Assembly (NCBI RefSeq): GCF_000785785.1
Contig: NZ_JRQN01000012.1
Span: forward strand, 1-64,000
Direction: 5' to 3'
Source: Streptococcus uberis
GTDB lineage: Bacteria > Bacillota > Bacilli > Lactobacillales > Streptococcaceae
DNA length: 64,000 bases
The first letter of the stretch is position 1; each line of letters begins with the position of its first letter. Made by a program: the position numbers and the translations under genes. Positions 17,585 to 27,302 of this stretch are shown piece after piece. The notes beneath the pieces are model-generated. The model had not been told where the DNA came from. It did no database searches and was given only the letters and a program-made list of their open reading frames with translations.

Positions 17585-18400
17585 ATGGCAAAATGTCTAA
17601 CTTTAAATACCCATTCTTGGATGGAAGTTAATGCTTTAAAAAAGTTAGTTGACTTGGCTGAACACATTATGGCAGAAAAATATGAGATTATTTGTTTGCA
17701 GGAAATCAATCAGCTGATTGACAGTGAGGTTGCAAATGAACTTTTTAATTATCAGCAGGTGCCTGGAACGCCATCAATTCATAAGGATAATTTTGCTTTA
17801 ATCTTGGTTAATTATCTTAGAAAGCACGGGCATGATTACTATTGGTCGTGGACTTATAATCATATTGGATACGGCATTTATCATGAGGGCGTAGCTATTC
17901 TCTCAAAGGAACCAATGGAGGTTTCTGATGTCTTAATTTCTAAGGCTGATGATGAAAGAGATTTCCACACTCGGAGGGCCTTGGTTGCTAGGACTCAACT
18001 TTTGGGGCGTGAGGTGACGGTTCTTAGTTTGCATATGTCTTGGTATGGCAAAGGATTTGAGGATGAATGGGCAAGGCTGGAGTCTCATCTTTTAGAGTTT
18101 GTTGATGGACCTTTGATGCTCATGGGGGATTTTAATAACCCAACGGATTTGGAAGGTTATCAAATGATTGAGAAGAGTCCACTTAACTTGCAGGATAGTC
18201 ATAAGGTTGCTGACTTTGTTTTTGGTGACCACAGTATGATGAAAGATATCGACGGTTGGGAAGGTAATCAGCATACTTATAAGGTTGATCATATCTTTAC
18301 AAGTAGGGATTTTGAGATTTCTTCTTCGGAGATCACTTTTGAAGGTGGTTATGCACCTGTTGTTAGTGATCATTTCGGGCTTGAAATAACAATTAAATAA
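17585..18400 (+). CDS. Endonuclease/exonuclease/phosphatase (EEP) family hydrolase
   Basis: The 271-residue protein has the metal-dependent EEP/DNase I-like motifs in order: NTHSW at the N-terminus, LQEIN with the metal-binding glutamate near 40, SLHMSW near 148, MGDFNNP near 180, and the final SDHFGL near 262. Family members cleave phosphodiesters in nucleic acids, phospholipids or sugar phosphates. There is no signal peptide. Its place directly after malT suggests a role in sugar metabolism, but this is context only. AAGGAG precedes ATG 17585. Confidence 0.8.
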   Translation: MAKCLTLNTHSWMEVNALKKLVDLAEHIMAEKYEIICLQEINQLIDSEVANELFNYQQVPGTPSIHKDNFALILVNYLRKHGHDYYWSWTYNHIGYGIYHEGVAILSKEPMEVSDVLISKADDERDFHTRRALVARTQLLGREVTVLSLHMSWYGKGFEDEWARLESHLLEFVDGPLMLMGDFNNPTDLEGYQMIEKSPLNLQDSHKVADFVFGDHSMMKDIDGWEGNQHTYKVDHIFTSRDFEISSSEITFEGGYAPVVSDHFGLEITIK

Positions 18401-18435
18401 GAAAAGACTAAGAAATGGATTCCTAGTCTTTTCTT
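18399..18435. terminator. Bidirectional terminator
   Basis: AAGAAAAGACTA pairs perfectly with TAGTCTTTTCTT. It separates the plus-strand EEP gene from the minus-strand kinase gene and has A/T tails in both directions. Confidence 0.88.
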
Positions 18436-18919
18436 ATTTGTTGAGGATTAGTGCTCTTGCTGCTTCAATAGACAATTCAGGTGAGAGGATTTGTTCATCA
18501 AATAGTTTCAAGTAGTCTTTGTCATTCCACCATCTTTGAAGACTTTCTTGCCCAAAGTCATTTGCCTTAGCTCGGCCCTTGTGTCGTTTAAGTGTTTCTT
18601 CAAAGGATAAATCATAGTAGTAGGCTTGGCAGTCCTTTGGATAGTTTTGTAGAAGATGATCCCAAACGGGTTGATACCAATCTGATTTTAAGATTCCTTC
18701 AATAATAATGACATCATATTGGTGGTAAGAAAAATTAATTAGTTCAATCAGTAAGGGAATGGTCGGTGTATCAAAACCATCATGTGCACCTAATAAGTCC
18801 CTTCTAAGGGTGTCTTGAGATAGGATAATTGCTCGTTCGGGGAACTGACTTTGGACGGCTTTGGCAAGACTTGTTTTACCACTGGCAGAATTGCCTCGAA
18901 TAATAATTATTTTTGCCAT
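18434..18919 (-). CDS. P-loop kinase-like protein (AAA_33/zeta-toxin-like fold)
   Basis: The 161-residue protein has a Walker A motif (GNSASGKTS) at residues about 8-16 and a short mononucleotide-kinase-like body with a lid-like region containing RHKGRAK. Such proteins phosphorylate small molecules or nucleotides; the substrate is unknown. The start could be 18919 or the adjacent ATG at 18922; AGAGGA lies upstream of both. It begins 16 bp after the M42 peptidase stop, so it is the second gene of that transcript. A zeta-toxin role is not supported, since no epsilon antitoxin is present. Confidence 0.75.
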   Translation of the reverse strand: MAKIIIIRGNSASGKTSLAKAVQSQFPERAIILSQDTLRRDLLGAHDGFDTPTIPLLIELINFSYHQYDVIIIEGILKSDWYQPVWDHLLQNYPKDCQAYYYDLSFEETLKRHKGRAKANDFGQESLQRWWNDKDYLKLFDEQILSPELSIEAARALILNK

Positions 18920-18935
18920 CATTAGGTCCTCTAAA

Positions 18936-19971
18936 TTAGTCAATCATGTCACTTAAGAGATAAGCATCGACAAGCTTTTCTGTTGCCTCAACGGAATCAG
19001 TGTGGGTACGCTCGTAAGAATGGCTTGATTCAATACCTGCACCAAGGAGAGCATGACGGACTTCAGCACCTGAACGCATGGCTGCTGAAGCATCAGAACC
19101 ATAGTATGGGTAGATATCTAGTTTAAATGGGATATTATTTTCTTGACAGAGGGCAACCATTTGCTGACGTAATTCATAATGGTAAGGGCCTGAGCCGTCT
19201 TTAACACAGATAGAAACAGTATATTCATCTGTTGTTTGATCGTCTCCCATAGCTCCCATATCAACTGCTAAGTACTCAACTGCTTGTTCAGGTAGCTTGA
19301 ATTTGCGCCATGACCGACTTCTTCAAAGGCTGAGAAGTAGAAATGCGTTGTATAAGGAAGTGTGATATTTTCTTGCTTATATTTTTTAAGCAGTTCAATT
19401 AGGATGGCAGCAGATACTTTATCATCTAAATGGCGTGATTTGATAAAGCATTATCTGTTACAATAACACGTGGGTCAAAGGAAATAAAATCTCCAACTTC
19501 GATGCCAAGTGCGCGTGTTTCGTCGGCAGTACGGACTTTTTCATCTAAACGAACTTCCATGTTAGCTTGGTTACGTTCGGCTGTACCAGCATCTTTATAG
19601 ACATGGACAGATGTTTGATGGATTAAAATCGTACCTGAAATCTCCTTGCCATTTTGAGCAAGATGGACAGTACAGTTTTCCCCTTCAATAGCATTATAGA
19701 CAAAGCCACCAACAAGATCCATTTTCAAACGACCATCTGGTTTGATGGCACGGACCATAGCTCCTAAGGTATCAAGGTGGGCAGTAACTACACGTTGCTT
19801 TTGATCGTTTTCCCCTTTAACTGAAACCATCAAGCCACCTTTATTGGTGCGAACAATATCATAACCAAAGGATGAAATTTCAGCTGCAACGTAGTCCATA
19901 ATTCTTCTTGTAAATCCTGTAGGTGATGGGATTTGCGTTAATGTTGTAATGTAATCAACTGTCGTTTTCAT
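18936..19971 (-). pseudogene. M42-family glutamyl aminopeptidase (two frameshifts)
   Basis: M42 peptidases are cytoplasmic dinuclear-metal aminopeptidases. Residues from ATG 19971 (MKTTVDYITTLTQIPSPTG) through VTDN are in one frame, the segment HLDDKVSAAILIELLKKY...FEEVGHGANSS is in a second, and the C-terminus is in a third. Adding one C near 19449 and one G near 19295 (plus-strand view) rebuilds a full protein of about 345 residues with all metal ligands: AHLDT, HLDDK, EEVGHG, AVDMG. Two one-base losses in CC and GG pairs, with the rest fully conserved, point to sequence error. It is transcribed with the downstream kinase. Confidence 0.85.
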
Positions 19972-20096
19972 AAGTACTCCTATCAATTTTTCTTTCAACT
20001 ATCCTATTATACCATGACTGAAGTTGAGAAAAAGGAAAAGGAGTGGGGCAAATATTCTCAAACTCTATTTTTTTATAGATTTATGTATATAAGGCA

Positions 20097-20211
20097 GTGG
20101 TTGAGTGGGCTCTAATACGTTGAAAATCAGATTTTATAGCCCTACTCAACTTTGCGGAGGTGGGATGACAAAATCAAATTGCTACGAAATTACCGATTTG
20201 TCCCACTTTCT
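20097..20211 (-). repeat. Dispersed streptococcal repeat, copy B
   Basis: This is the inverted partner of 9082-9196, about 85% identical by eye, and lies between the M42 peptidase start and the nrdI stop. Both ends carry GTGGG/CCCAC motifs. It has no coding potential. Confidence 0.75.
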
Positions 20212-20216
20212 TCTTT

Positions 20217-20672
20217 TTATGCCTTAAATGATTCTCTGGTTTCTAAAATGACTTTGGCAAGCCGTTCAATATCAGAAATGGTTCCACGCATTTCAAAATC
20301 ACCAATCATAGGAAAACCGAAGCGTTTTGCATATTGCTTTGCGGTCAAGCAATATTGGTTATTGAAGTTGAGGTTACCTGAACCAATAACCCCGAAACAC
20401 TGTTTATAGTTGTCGTGCGCAGCGATGAAGTCCCCAAGAGGAGTGGTCAGTATTTCGATATCTCCAGAATCCAGTCCGTTCCCACCTTCTAAGTAAGTTG
20501 GTAAGATCGCAACAAAGGATTGCTCAACTGGGAAGGTTTGATGATTTTGTTCCTTAATGTTGATTGGATTTGTCGTGATCTGATAGTTTTCAGCCAAATA
20601 AGTAGAGAGGCGTTTAACAAAGCTCAAGGTGTTTCCACTTAAGCTGATAAATACAATGGTTAACTCAGACAT
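20217..20672 (-). CDS. nrdI: NrdI-like flavodoxin
   Basis: NrdI is a flavodoxin that supplies the oxidant for assembling the dimanganese-tyrosyl cofactor of class Ib ribonucleotide reductase NrdF. This 151-residue protein has the flavin phosphate loop near the N-terminus (FISLSGNT), PTYLEGGNG at the isoalloxazine loop, and [10 protein letters not shown]. No nrdE, nrdF or nrdH is adjacent, so it stands alone; streptococci often have separate nrdI copies. It is preceded by AAGGAG and followed by the dispersed repeat. Confidence 0.85.
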   Translation of the reverse strand: MSELTIVFISLSGNTLSFVKRLSTYLAENYQITTNPINIKEQNHQTFPVEQSFVAILPTYLEGGNGLDSGDIEILTTPLGDFIAAHDNYKQCFGVIGSGNLNFNNQYCLTAKQYAKRFGFPMIGDFEMRGTISDIERLAKVILETRESFKA

Positions 20673-20792
20673 ATTACTCCTTAACTATATCTTGTAATTA
20701 TCTATCAGTTTAACACAATATATAGTAGTTAACAAGGTTGGAAATCTAAGTTCCTTAATTGATAATTGAATAATTTAGAGCATTACCGTATC

Positions 20793-20827
20793 AAAAAGCG
20801 AAGACTTTTCAATTGTCTTCGCTTTTT
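20793..20827. terminator. Strong terminator after cdnP
   Basis: AAAAAGCGAAGAC pairs with GTCTTCGCTTTTT with A and T tails on both sides. It ends cdnP on the minus strand. Confidence 0.9.
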
Positions 20828-20836
20828 GTGGTTTGT

Positions 20837-23239
20837 TTAGTTTTGGCGACGATTTTTTCTTGTGAAAAGTGCGCCAAGGCTTAGGAATGCTAAACCAAAC
20901 AGAGAAATGGCTTGTGATTCTTTGCTACCAGTAGTTGGTAAGTTTTCAGCTTTAGCAGCTAATTGTGTTGGTTGATGTGTTTCTTGGTAGACACGAGCAG
21001 CCAATGCTTGCATTTCTGCTCGGGTAGCAGGGCTGATTGTTGAAGTATTTTCAGTTGGTGCAGGTGCTTTATCAGTTGGGACAACTGGTTTCACGTAAGT
21101 GAAGACGAAGTCACCAAACCCTTCAACAGTCGATGGACCGACGTAAGAAATATCTGCTTTGTCTCCAATCAAATGTTGTGCCTTGTCTGCACTCAAGAAA
21201 TGGAGATTTAATCCTTTGATACTATCTGTAAAGTACCAATTATTATCTGCTGATGGATTAATTGTTTTTTCAGAGATAATGTAATTAATGATGGCTTGGC
21301 GATTTTCTAAGTTTAGGAGACGATTGAGGCGTGCATTTTTTGCACCAGGGAATGTGCTACTTGCACGGTAGTTGTTTGTCACAATCATAAATTCTTGGTT
21401 TGGATCAATTGCTTTTCCTTGATACATTAAGTTTTTAACACGGTTAGCATCAGGATTAACTAGATTACCTTTGGCATCATATTTATTGGCTTGTGTGATA
21501 TCGAATTCATATGTCAATCCATCAATAACGTCAAAATTATAAGTACGGTAGTCAGTATTGACAAGATTTTGTGGACCAGTATTTGTCGGATCAATCGTAT
21601 TGAATTGTCCAGCTGACATTTCTAACCATTCCTTGAGGTCAGCACCTGTTACTTTTAGAATCGCAGTAACATTATCATAAAGATAAAGATCAGCAACGTT
21701 CTTAATGGCAATTGGACCTGCTGGGATATCTGTGTAAGCAGTTGGATCATTCCGTGTTCCAGCTTTAAATGGCGCTGCTGCTGAAAGGAGCGGTAGATTT
21801 GCTTCAGGAGTTCCTGCTAATTGCTGAGCAGCATACCAAAGCTGTGCTTTGTTAACGATTTGGACAGATGGGTCATCTTTAACTAGGGCAAAGTAAGAAT
21901 TAATAGGAGAAGTTGTTTGGCCGACTGTTTGACGAACATAATCAACTGTACCATTATGAGCTTCTTGGGCTAAGGTGACAATGTCTGGATCAGCAAGAGT
22001 TGATTTGGTATCAATTTTACGAATTTCAGAATGATTTTTATTTTTATTAACCACCCATTGGCCATTTGTATAGGTAACATTTAAGTCAATCACCCCAATG
22101 TGATCACCGTATTTGCCAGCCATGTTTGTTGGAGTGCCATTGATTAGTCCGGCAACGCCATCGACACCTGTGTAGCTTTCATAAGAACCAGTTCCTTGTC
22201 CGCTTGGAAATTCAGCATGTGAGTGACCTGTAACAACTGCATCTACACCTGGTAAGCTTGCAATTTGATAGCCGACATTTTCTTCACCGACTTCATAGAC
22301 ATTGTCGCCAATACCAGTGTGGGCAAGAACGAGGGTGATGTCTGCGCCAGCTTGACGCATTTGAGGTAGAATTTTTTCCACTGCTTGAACAGCGTCGGTT
22401 ACGGTTACTTTCCCAGTTAAATTAGCCTTATCCCACCCCATTATTTGAGGAGGAACAATTCCTGTTATGCCGATTTTAAGGTTGACAGCTTGGCCATTGG
22501 TATCCGTAAAGGTTTTTGTGATGACCTCGTAAGGTTTAAAATAATAGTTTCCTGTTGTTGCATCATAGACATTAGCATTGACAATCGGTAGCCCTGCTGA
22601 AGCAATGACTCTGTTGAGATAAGCTAAGCCATAGTTGAATTCATGGTTACCAAGGGTTGACGCATCAAAGCCTAATTTATCCAGTGCAGCATACATTGGA
22701 TGAACTTCACCAGCTTGAATTGGATCGATTAGAGCGGTATAAGTTCCAAGTGGGGTACCTTGTAGGATATCACCATTATCAACTAAAACGGTATTTGGAT
22801 TTTCGCGTTTAGCTTGATCGATGAGCACCGCTGCTTTTGCCAGTCCAATTGTTTGTGACGGCTTATCTTGGTAATAATCATAATTAATTAAGTTAGAATG
22901 AAGGTCAGTTGTTGACACAATGCGAACATCTACATTTTGTCCCTCAACTGGAGCCATTGCCATTGTGTCAGAAACTGTTGCTGTAGGTGTCGCAGTTGTA
23001 GTAGGCATTGGTGCTGCAATGGCTGCTTTTTCAACCGGAACTGATGATAGGGGTGTTGGACTTGCTGTAGTAGTGTTAGCATCTGCAGCTACGGGACTAG
23101 TTGCCAGGGGCTTAATAGCTGTTGTCTCAGGCTGACTATTGCTACTGCTTGATACCTCTGCAGAAACAATGTGAGCTGTTCCGGCAGCTACAATCATGCT
23201 CAAAAAAATAGCACTCTTTGAAACAAAGTGTTTTTTCAT
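20837..23239 (-). CDS. cdnP: Wall-anchored 2',3'-cyclic-nucleotide phosphodiesterase / 5'-nucleotidase (CdnP/SntA-like)
   Basis: The 800-residue protein has a signal peptide (cleavage near VSA-EVS), a Ser/Thr/Pro-rich linker to about 100, and a calcineurin-like metallophosphatase domain with STTDLHSN, DNGDILQG, GNHEFNYG and GHSHAEFP. A 5'-nucleotidase C-terminal domain follows, then a canonical LPTTG anchor with hydrophobic segment and KNRRQN tail. In S. agalactiae CdnP, of the same length and layout, degrades extracellular cyclic-di-AMP; S. suis SntA is similar. By that homology it would act outside the cell on cyclic dinucleotides or 2',3'-cNMP and aid nucleotide scavenging or immune evasion. 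It is a monocistron with its own terminator. Confidence 0.88.
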   Translation of the reverse strand: MKKHFVSKSAIFLSMIVAAGTAHIVSAEVSSSSNSQPETTAIKPLATSPVAADANTTTASPTPLSSVPVEKAAIAAPMPTTTATPTATVSDTMAMAPVEGQNVDVRIVSTTDLHSNLINYDYYQDKPSQTIGLAKAAVLIDQAKRENPNTVLVDNGDILQGTPLGTYTALIDPIQAGEVHPMYAALDKLGFDASTLGNHEFNYGLAYLNRVIASAGLPIVNANVYDATTGNYYFKPYEVITKTFTDTNGQAVNLKIGITGIVPPQIMGWDKANLTGKVTVTDAVQAVEKILPQMRQAGADITLVLAHTGIGDNVYEVGEENVGYQIASLPGVDAVVTGHSHAEFPSGQGTGSYESYTGVDGVAGLINGTPTNMAGKYGDHIGVIDLNVTYTNGQWVVNKNKNHSEIRKIDTKSTLADPDIVTLAQEAHNGTVDYVRQTVGQTTSPINSYFALVKDDPSVQIVNKAQLWYAAQQLAGTPEANLPLLSAAAPFKAGTRNDPTAYTDIPAGPIAIKNVADLYLYDNVTAILKVTGADLKEWLEMSAGQFNTIDPTNTGPQNLVNTDYRTYNFDVIDGLTYEFDITQANKYDAKGNLVNPDANRVKNLMYQGKAIDPNQEFMIVTNNYRASSTFPGAKNARLNRLLNLENRQAIINYIISEKTINPSADNNWYFTDSIKGLNLHFLSADKAQHLIGDKADISYVGPSTVEGFGDFVFTYVKPVVPTDKAPAPTENTSTISPATRAEMQALAARVYQETHQPTQLAAKAENLPTTGSKESQAISLFGLAFLSLGALFTRKNRRQN

Positions 23240-23470
23240 TTTTTAATCTCCTTGAAAATTATCCTAAAATTACCCAAATATGAACTTGGATATCTATTAT
23301 AACCGAAGTAAAGGCTTTCATCAATACTAAATACGAACTTTTTTAATATTTTTGATAACAATATATTGTTATTTAGTGAGAAAATTTAATAATTAATAAA
23401 GTTGACTTGAAAAATGATTGTATTTTAGAGTTTTAGTCAGGGATTCTTTCTTTTTCTTTTGGTATGAAAG

Positions 23471-23479
23471 TGTTAAAAT
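23471..23479 (+). promoter_or_regulatory. Extended -10 of the rel promoter
   Basis: TGTTAAAAT, about 30 bp before the rel ATG, is an extended -10 without a good -35. Confidence 0.55.
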
Positions 23480-23508
23480 AGGAAAAAGACTAGATTTAGA
23501 GGATAATA

Positions 23509-25727
23509 ATGGCAAAAGAAGTGAATTTATCAGGGGAAGAAGTTGTAGCTTTAGCAAAAAAATATATGAATGACAAAGATGCTGCCTTTGTAAAGAAAGC
23601 TTTAGACTACGCAACTGATGCTCATTTTTATCAGGCGCGGAAGTCTGGAGAACCTTATATTATTCACCCGATTCAGGTAGCTGGAATATTGGCAGATTTA
23701 CAATTAGACGCTGTAACGGTTGCATGTGGTTTTCTCCATGATGTTGTTGAAGATACAAAAATTACATTAGAAGATATCGAAGATAAATTCGGCAAGGATG
23801 TTCGTGATATTGTTGATGGGGTCACAAAACTTGGTAAAGTAGAATATAAATCGCATGAAGAGCAGTTGGCAGAGAATCATCGTAAGATGTTAATGGCCAT
23901 GTCTCGGGATATTCGTGTTATTTTAGTTAAATTAGCAGATCGCCTACATAATATGAGAACGCTTAAACATCTACGCAAAGATAAACAAGAACGTATTTCT
24001 CGTGAAACCATGGAAATATATGCTCCTTTGGCACATCGTTTGGGAATTAGCAGAATAAAATGGGAGTTGGAAGATTTATCTTTTCGTTACCTGAACGAAG
24101 TGGAATTTTATAAAATTACGCATTTGATGTCTGAAAAGCGTCGGGAACGAGAAGAATTAGTTGATCATATTGTTGAAAAAATCATTAGCTACACTAACGA
24201 ACAGGGATTATATGGAGATGTTTACGGACGTCCTAAGCATATCTATTCCATTTATCGTAAAATGCGTGATAAGAAAAAACGCTTTGACCAAATTTTTGAC
24301 TTAATTGCCATTCGTTGTGTCATGGAAACACAAAGTGATGTCTATGCCATGGTGGGCTACATCCATGAATTATGGCGTCCAATGCCTGGTCGTTTTAAGG
24401 ATTACATCGCTGCGCCAAAAGCCAACGGTTATCAGTCGATTCATACAACTGTTTATGGTCCTAAAGGCCCCATTGAAATTCAAATCAGGACAAAAGAAAT
24501 GCATCAGGTTGCCGAGTACGGGGTTGCCGCACACTGGGCATACAAAAAAGGACTAAAGGGTAAAGTTAGCCAGTCGGATCAAAAAGTTGGTATGAATTGG
24601 ATTAATGAATTAGTCGAGTTACAAGATGCTTCAAATGGTGATGCAAGAGACTTTGTTGATTCTGTAAAAGAAGAAATTTTTTCTGAACGTATTTATGTCT
24701 TCACCCTACAGGGGCAGTTCAAGAATTACCAAAAGAATCAGGTCCAATTGATTTTGCCTATGCGATTCACACGCAGGTTGGGGAAAAAGCTACTGGGGCA
24801 AAAGTTAATGGTCGGATGGTTCCCTTGACTTCGAAATTAAAAACAGGTGATGTGGTTGAAATTGTCACCAATCCTAATTCGTTTGGACCGAGTCGTGACT
24901 GGATTAAACTGGTCAAAACCAATAAAGCCCGCAATAAGATCAGACAATTCTTTAAAAACCAAGATAAAGAATTATCTGTTAATAAAGGACGTGAAATGCT
25001 TGTTTCCTTCTTCCAAGAACAGGGTTATGTAGCAAATAAATACCTTGATAAAAAACGGATAGAAGAAATTTTACCGCGGGTTAGTGTAAAAAGTGAAGAG
25101 TCTCTTTATGCGGCTGTTGGTTTTGGGGATATTAGTCCAGTTTCTGTGTTTAATAAACTAACAGAAAAAGAGCGTCGCGAAGAAGAACGAGCAAAACTAA
25201 AAGCAGAAGCTGAAGAACTGGTCAAAGGTGGCGAAGTTAAGCATGAAAATAAAGAAGTGCTTAAAGTTCGTAGTGAAAATGGGGTTATCATTCAAGGAGC
25301 AACAGGACTTTTGATGCGCATTGCAAAATGCTGTAATCCCGTTCCTGGAGATGCAATTGAAGGCTATATCACCAAAGGGCGCGGAATTGCTATTCACAGA
25401 GCTGACTGCAATAATATTAAGGGACAAGATGGCTATGAGCAACGTCTCATTGAGGTAGAGTGGGACCTGGATAATTCCAGTAAAGATTATCAGGCAGAGA
25501 TTGATATCTATGGATTGAATAGAACAGGTTTGCTAAATGATGTTTTACAAATCTTATCTAACTCCACAAAGAGCATTTCAACGGTTAATGCACAACCAAC
25601 TAAAGATATGAAGTTTGCCAATATTCATGTGAGCTTTGGAATTCCAAATTTATCTGAGTTGACAACAGTTGTTGAAAAAATAAAAGCAGTTCCAGACATT
25701 TATAATGTCAAACGTCGTAATGGTTAA
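23509..25727 (+). pseudogene. rel: Bifunctional (p)ppGpp synthetase/hydrolase Rel (frameshifted)
   Basis: Rel makes and degrades the stringent-response alarmone. The first frame holds the HD hydrolase domain (HDVVEDT near residue 77) and synthetase domain (RPKHIYSIYRKM near 244). The second holds the rest of TGS (SKLKTGDVVEIVTNPN), the helical region and the ACT domain. The break is near 24704, where TTCACCCTACA should read with four Cs; this restores VFTPTGAVQELP and joins both parts into a protein of about 740 residues, the normal length. Every conserved motif is otherwise intact, so a missing C in a C run is probably sequence error. It is followed by dtd, the usual streptococcal order. Confidence 0.92.
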
Positions 25728-25747
25728 AAAATAAGTAGGAGAAGTCA

Positions 25748-26191
25748 GTGAAAATTATTATTCAACGGGTATCACAAGCCTCAGTAGCTATTGATGGTTT
25801 GATTCATGGGAACATTCAAGCTGGTCTTCTTCTATTGGTTGGTGTTGGTCCAGAGGATAATCAGGATGATTTGGATTATGCTGTTCGTAAAATTGTTAAT
25901 ATGCGGATCTTCTCCGATCAGGATGATAAAATGAACTTGTCTATTCAAGATCGTCAAGGGGCTATCTTGTCTATCTCGCAGTTTACCTTGTTTGCTAACA
26001 CCAAGAAAGGTAATCGACCAGCCTTTACAGGAGCTGCTAGCCCTCAATTGGCCAGTCAATTATATGATGATTTGAACCGTCAATTGGCAGGCTTTTGCCC
26101 AGTCGAGACTGGTGTTTTCGGAGCAGACATGCAAGTCAGTCTCGTTAATGATGGACCGGTCACCATTATCTTGGATACAAAAAATAGATAA
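25748..26191 (+). CDS. dtd: D-aminoacyl-tRNA deacylase
   Basis: Dtd removes D-amino acids wrongly attached to tRNA. The 147-residue protein starts at GTG ([16 protein letters not shown]), with TAGGAGAAG upstream, and contains the active-site SQFTLFA motif near residue 77 and the C-terminal NDGPVTI. It follows rel by 20 bp in a conserved rel-dtd operon. Confidence 0.95.
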   Translation: MKIIIQRVSQASVAIDGLIHGNIQAGLLLLVGVGPEDNQDDLDYAVRKIVNMRIFSDQDDKMNLSIQDRQGAILSISQFTLFANTKKGNRPAFTGAASPQLASQLYDDLNRQLAGFCPVETGVFGADMQVSLVNDGPVTIILDTKNR

Positions 26192-26207
26192 GCTCAAAAG
26201 AAGAAGC

Positions 26208-26330
26208 ATGAGAGAGAAATTACAAGAATATCGAACGAATCAATTGTTAGCCTATCTATTCTTTGGGCTTTTGGCGACTGTCTTTGATATTTTTCTGGCT
26301 GATTTCTATGTTATAATTTTTCTATGTTAA
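26208..26330 (+). CDS. Possible 40-residue membrane peptide
   Basis: An ATG after AAGAAGAAG opens a 40-codon frame whose second half is one hydrophobic helix (LLAYLFFGLLATVFDIFL). It lies between dtd and the PucR-like gene. A TATAAT at about 26311-26316 inside it could be the promoter of the next gene, so the frame may be chance. I do not recognise the peptide. Confidence 0.3.
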   Translation: MREKLQEYRTNQLLAYLFFGLLATVFDIFLADFYVIIFLC

Positions 26331-26348
26331 CTAGTGAAAGGATTTCAT

Positions 26349-27197
26349 ATGACCCTTAAAGAGCTCTTTCCCCAACTACAACGGACACCTCTTCCTAAAG
26401 GGAGTCCTGAATGGATCAGTGTTGCCCAAGGTGATTCATATTTAAATTTTCCAAGAGCAGAACTGACAGCGCGTGAGCTGAAGTTTTTGGAACTTTTGGC
26501 TTTGGACAATAGCTCTGCAGGACAAGGAAAATCAGCATGGCAACGCTATTTAATCGAAAAAAAAGGTCAATTACCAACAGAGCTGGACGCTTATCAGTTT
26601 ATTTACTTCAATCATCAGGAGCAACTTGATCAAGAATTAATTGACATTATTTCTTCCGTCCTTGGGCAAGTTAGTGAGCGTATTCCAATTAGCCCAACAC
26701 GAACTGCTTTTTTGATTGAAAGAGAAGAAAGTCAAGATAGTTTGGGGATTCTGACTGATATTATGCCTACTTTAGAAAATGACTTTGGTCAGACTTTTAG
26801 AGTATTCGTGGGCAATAGATGGTCATCTGATAGTTTAGCTCCCCTATCTAGTTATTTTGAAGAAGAAAATAAACTTTTTTCAGCCTATCTTACTGAAAAA
26901 AGCGATCAGCAAGTAACAAGATATCCTGAGTTAATGCTCTGGTCTTTGCTAGCGGCGATTTCATTAAAAGCGATGGAAGCTCATTTTAACCATTGTTTAG
27001 TTCAGAACAAGGACATCTCAGATATAATTGTGGCAATGTGGCAATCACAAGGGAATCTGGTGCAATCTGCACAAAAATTATACATTCATCGTAATTCATT
27101 ACAGTACAAGCTTGATAAGTTGAAAATGCAAACAGGTCTTAATTTAAAAAATCTTGATGATTTAGCTTTTGCTTATCTATATTTTAAAAAAAACTAA
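26349..27197 (+). CDS. PucR/CdaR-type regulator with C-terminal HTH_30 domain
   Basis: The 282-residue protein ends in a PucR-type helix-turn-helix (SQGNLVQSAQKLYIHRNSLQYKLDKL, residues about 235-262). The N-terminal 220 residues have no motif I know. The ATG at 26349 has GAAAGGA upstream; a start five codons earlier lacks a site. It sits directly upstream of msmK but is separated by a terminator and a new promoter. PucR-type proteins often respond to metabolic signals, so control of msmK or dexB is a fair guess. The effector is unknown. Confidence 0.75.
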   Translation: MTLKELFPQLQRTPLPKGSPEWISVAQGDSYLNFPRAELTARELKFLELLALDNSSAGQGKSAWQRYLIEKKGQLPTELDAYQFIYFNHQEQLDQELIDIISSVLGQVSERIPISPTRTAFLIEREESQDSLGILTDIMPTLENDFGQTFRVFVGNRWSSDSLAPLSSYFEEENKLFSAYLTEKSDQQVTRYPELMLWSLLAAISLKAMEAHFNHCLVQNKDISDIIVAMWQSQGNLVQSAQKLYIHRNSLQYKLDKLKMQTGLNLKNLDDLAFAYLYFKKN

Positions 27198-27207
27198 CGA
27201 TTGTGCA

Positions 27208-27240
27208 AGGTGCCCAAAGAAATTTGGGCGCTTTGTCTCT
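27208..27240 (+). terminator. Terminator after the PucR-like gene
   Basis: AGGTGCCCAAA pairs with TTTGGGCGCTT around GAAA (one G-T pair), followed by TGTCTCTTTT. Confidence 0.75.
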
Positions 27241-27243
27241 TTT

Positions 27244-27268
27244 ATGAAATCGTTTACTTTGATATACT
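27244..27268 (+). promoter_or_regulatory. msmK promoter with cre-like site
   Basis: TGATATACT (27260-27268) is an extended -10. TGAAATCGTTTACT at 27244-27257 matches the CcpA cre consensus TGWAANCGNTNWCA except at the last base and abuts the -10, so glucose repression is likely. Confidence 0.6.
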
Positions 27269-27302
27269 GGTTTTAACAAAAAAGGTTATATAGGAGCTAG
27301 AC

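Noticed and set aside
18434..18919. Zeta-toxin interpretation of the P-loop kinase
   Set aside because: No epsilon-like antitoxin is adjacent and the gene is cotranscribed with an aminopeptidase; generic small-molecule kinase is safer.
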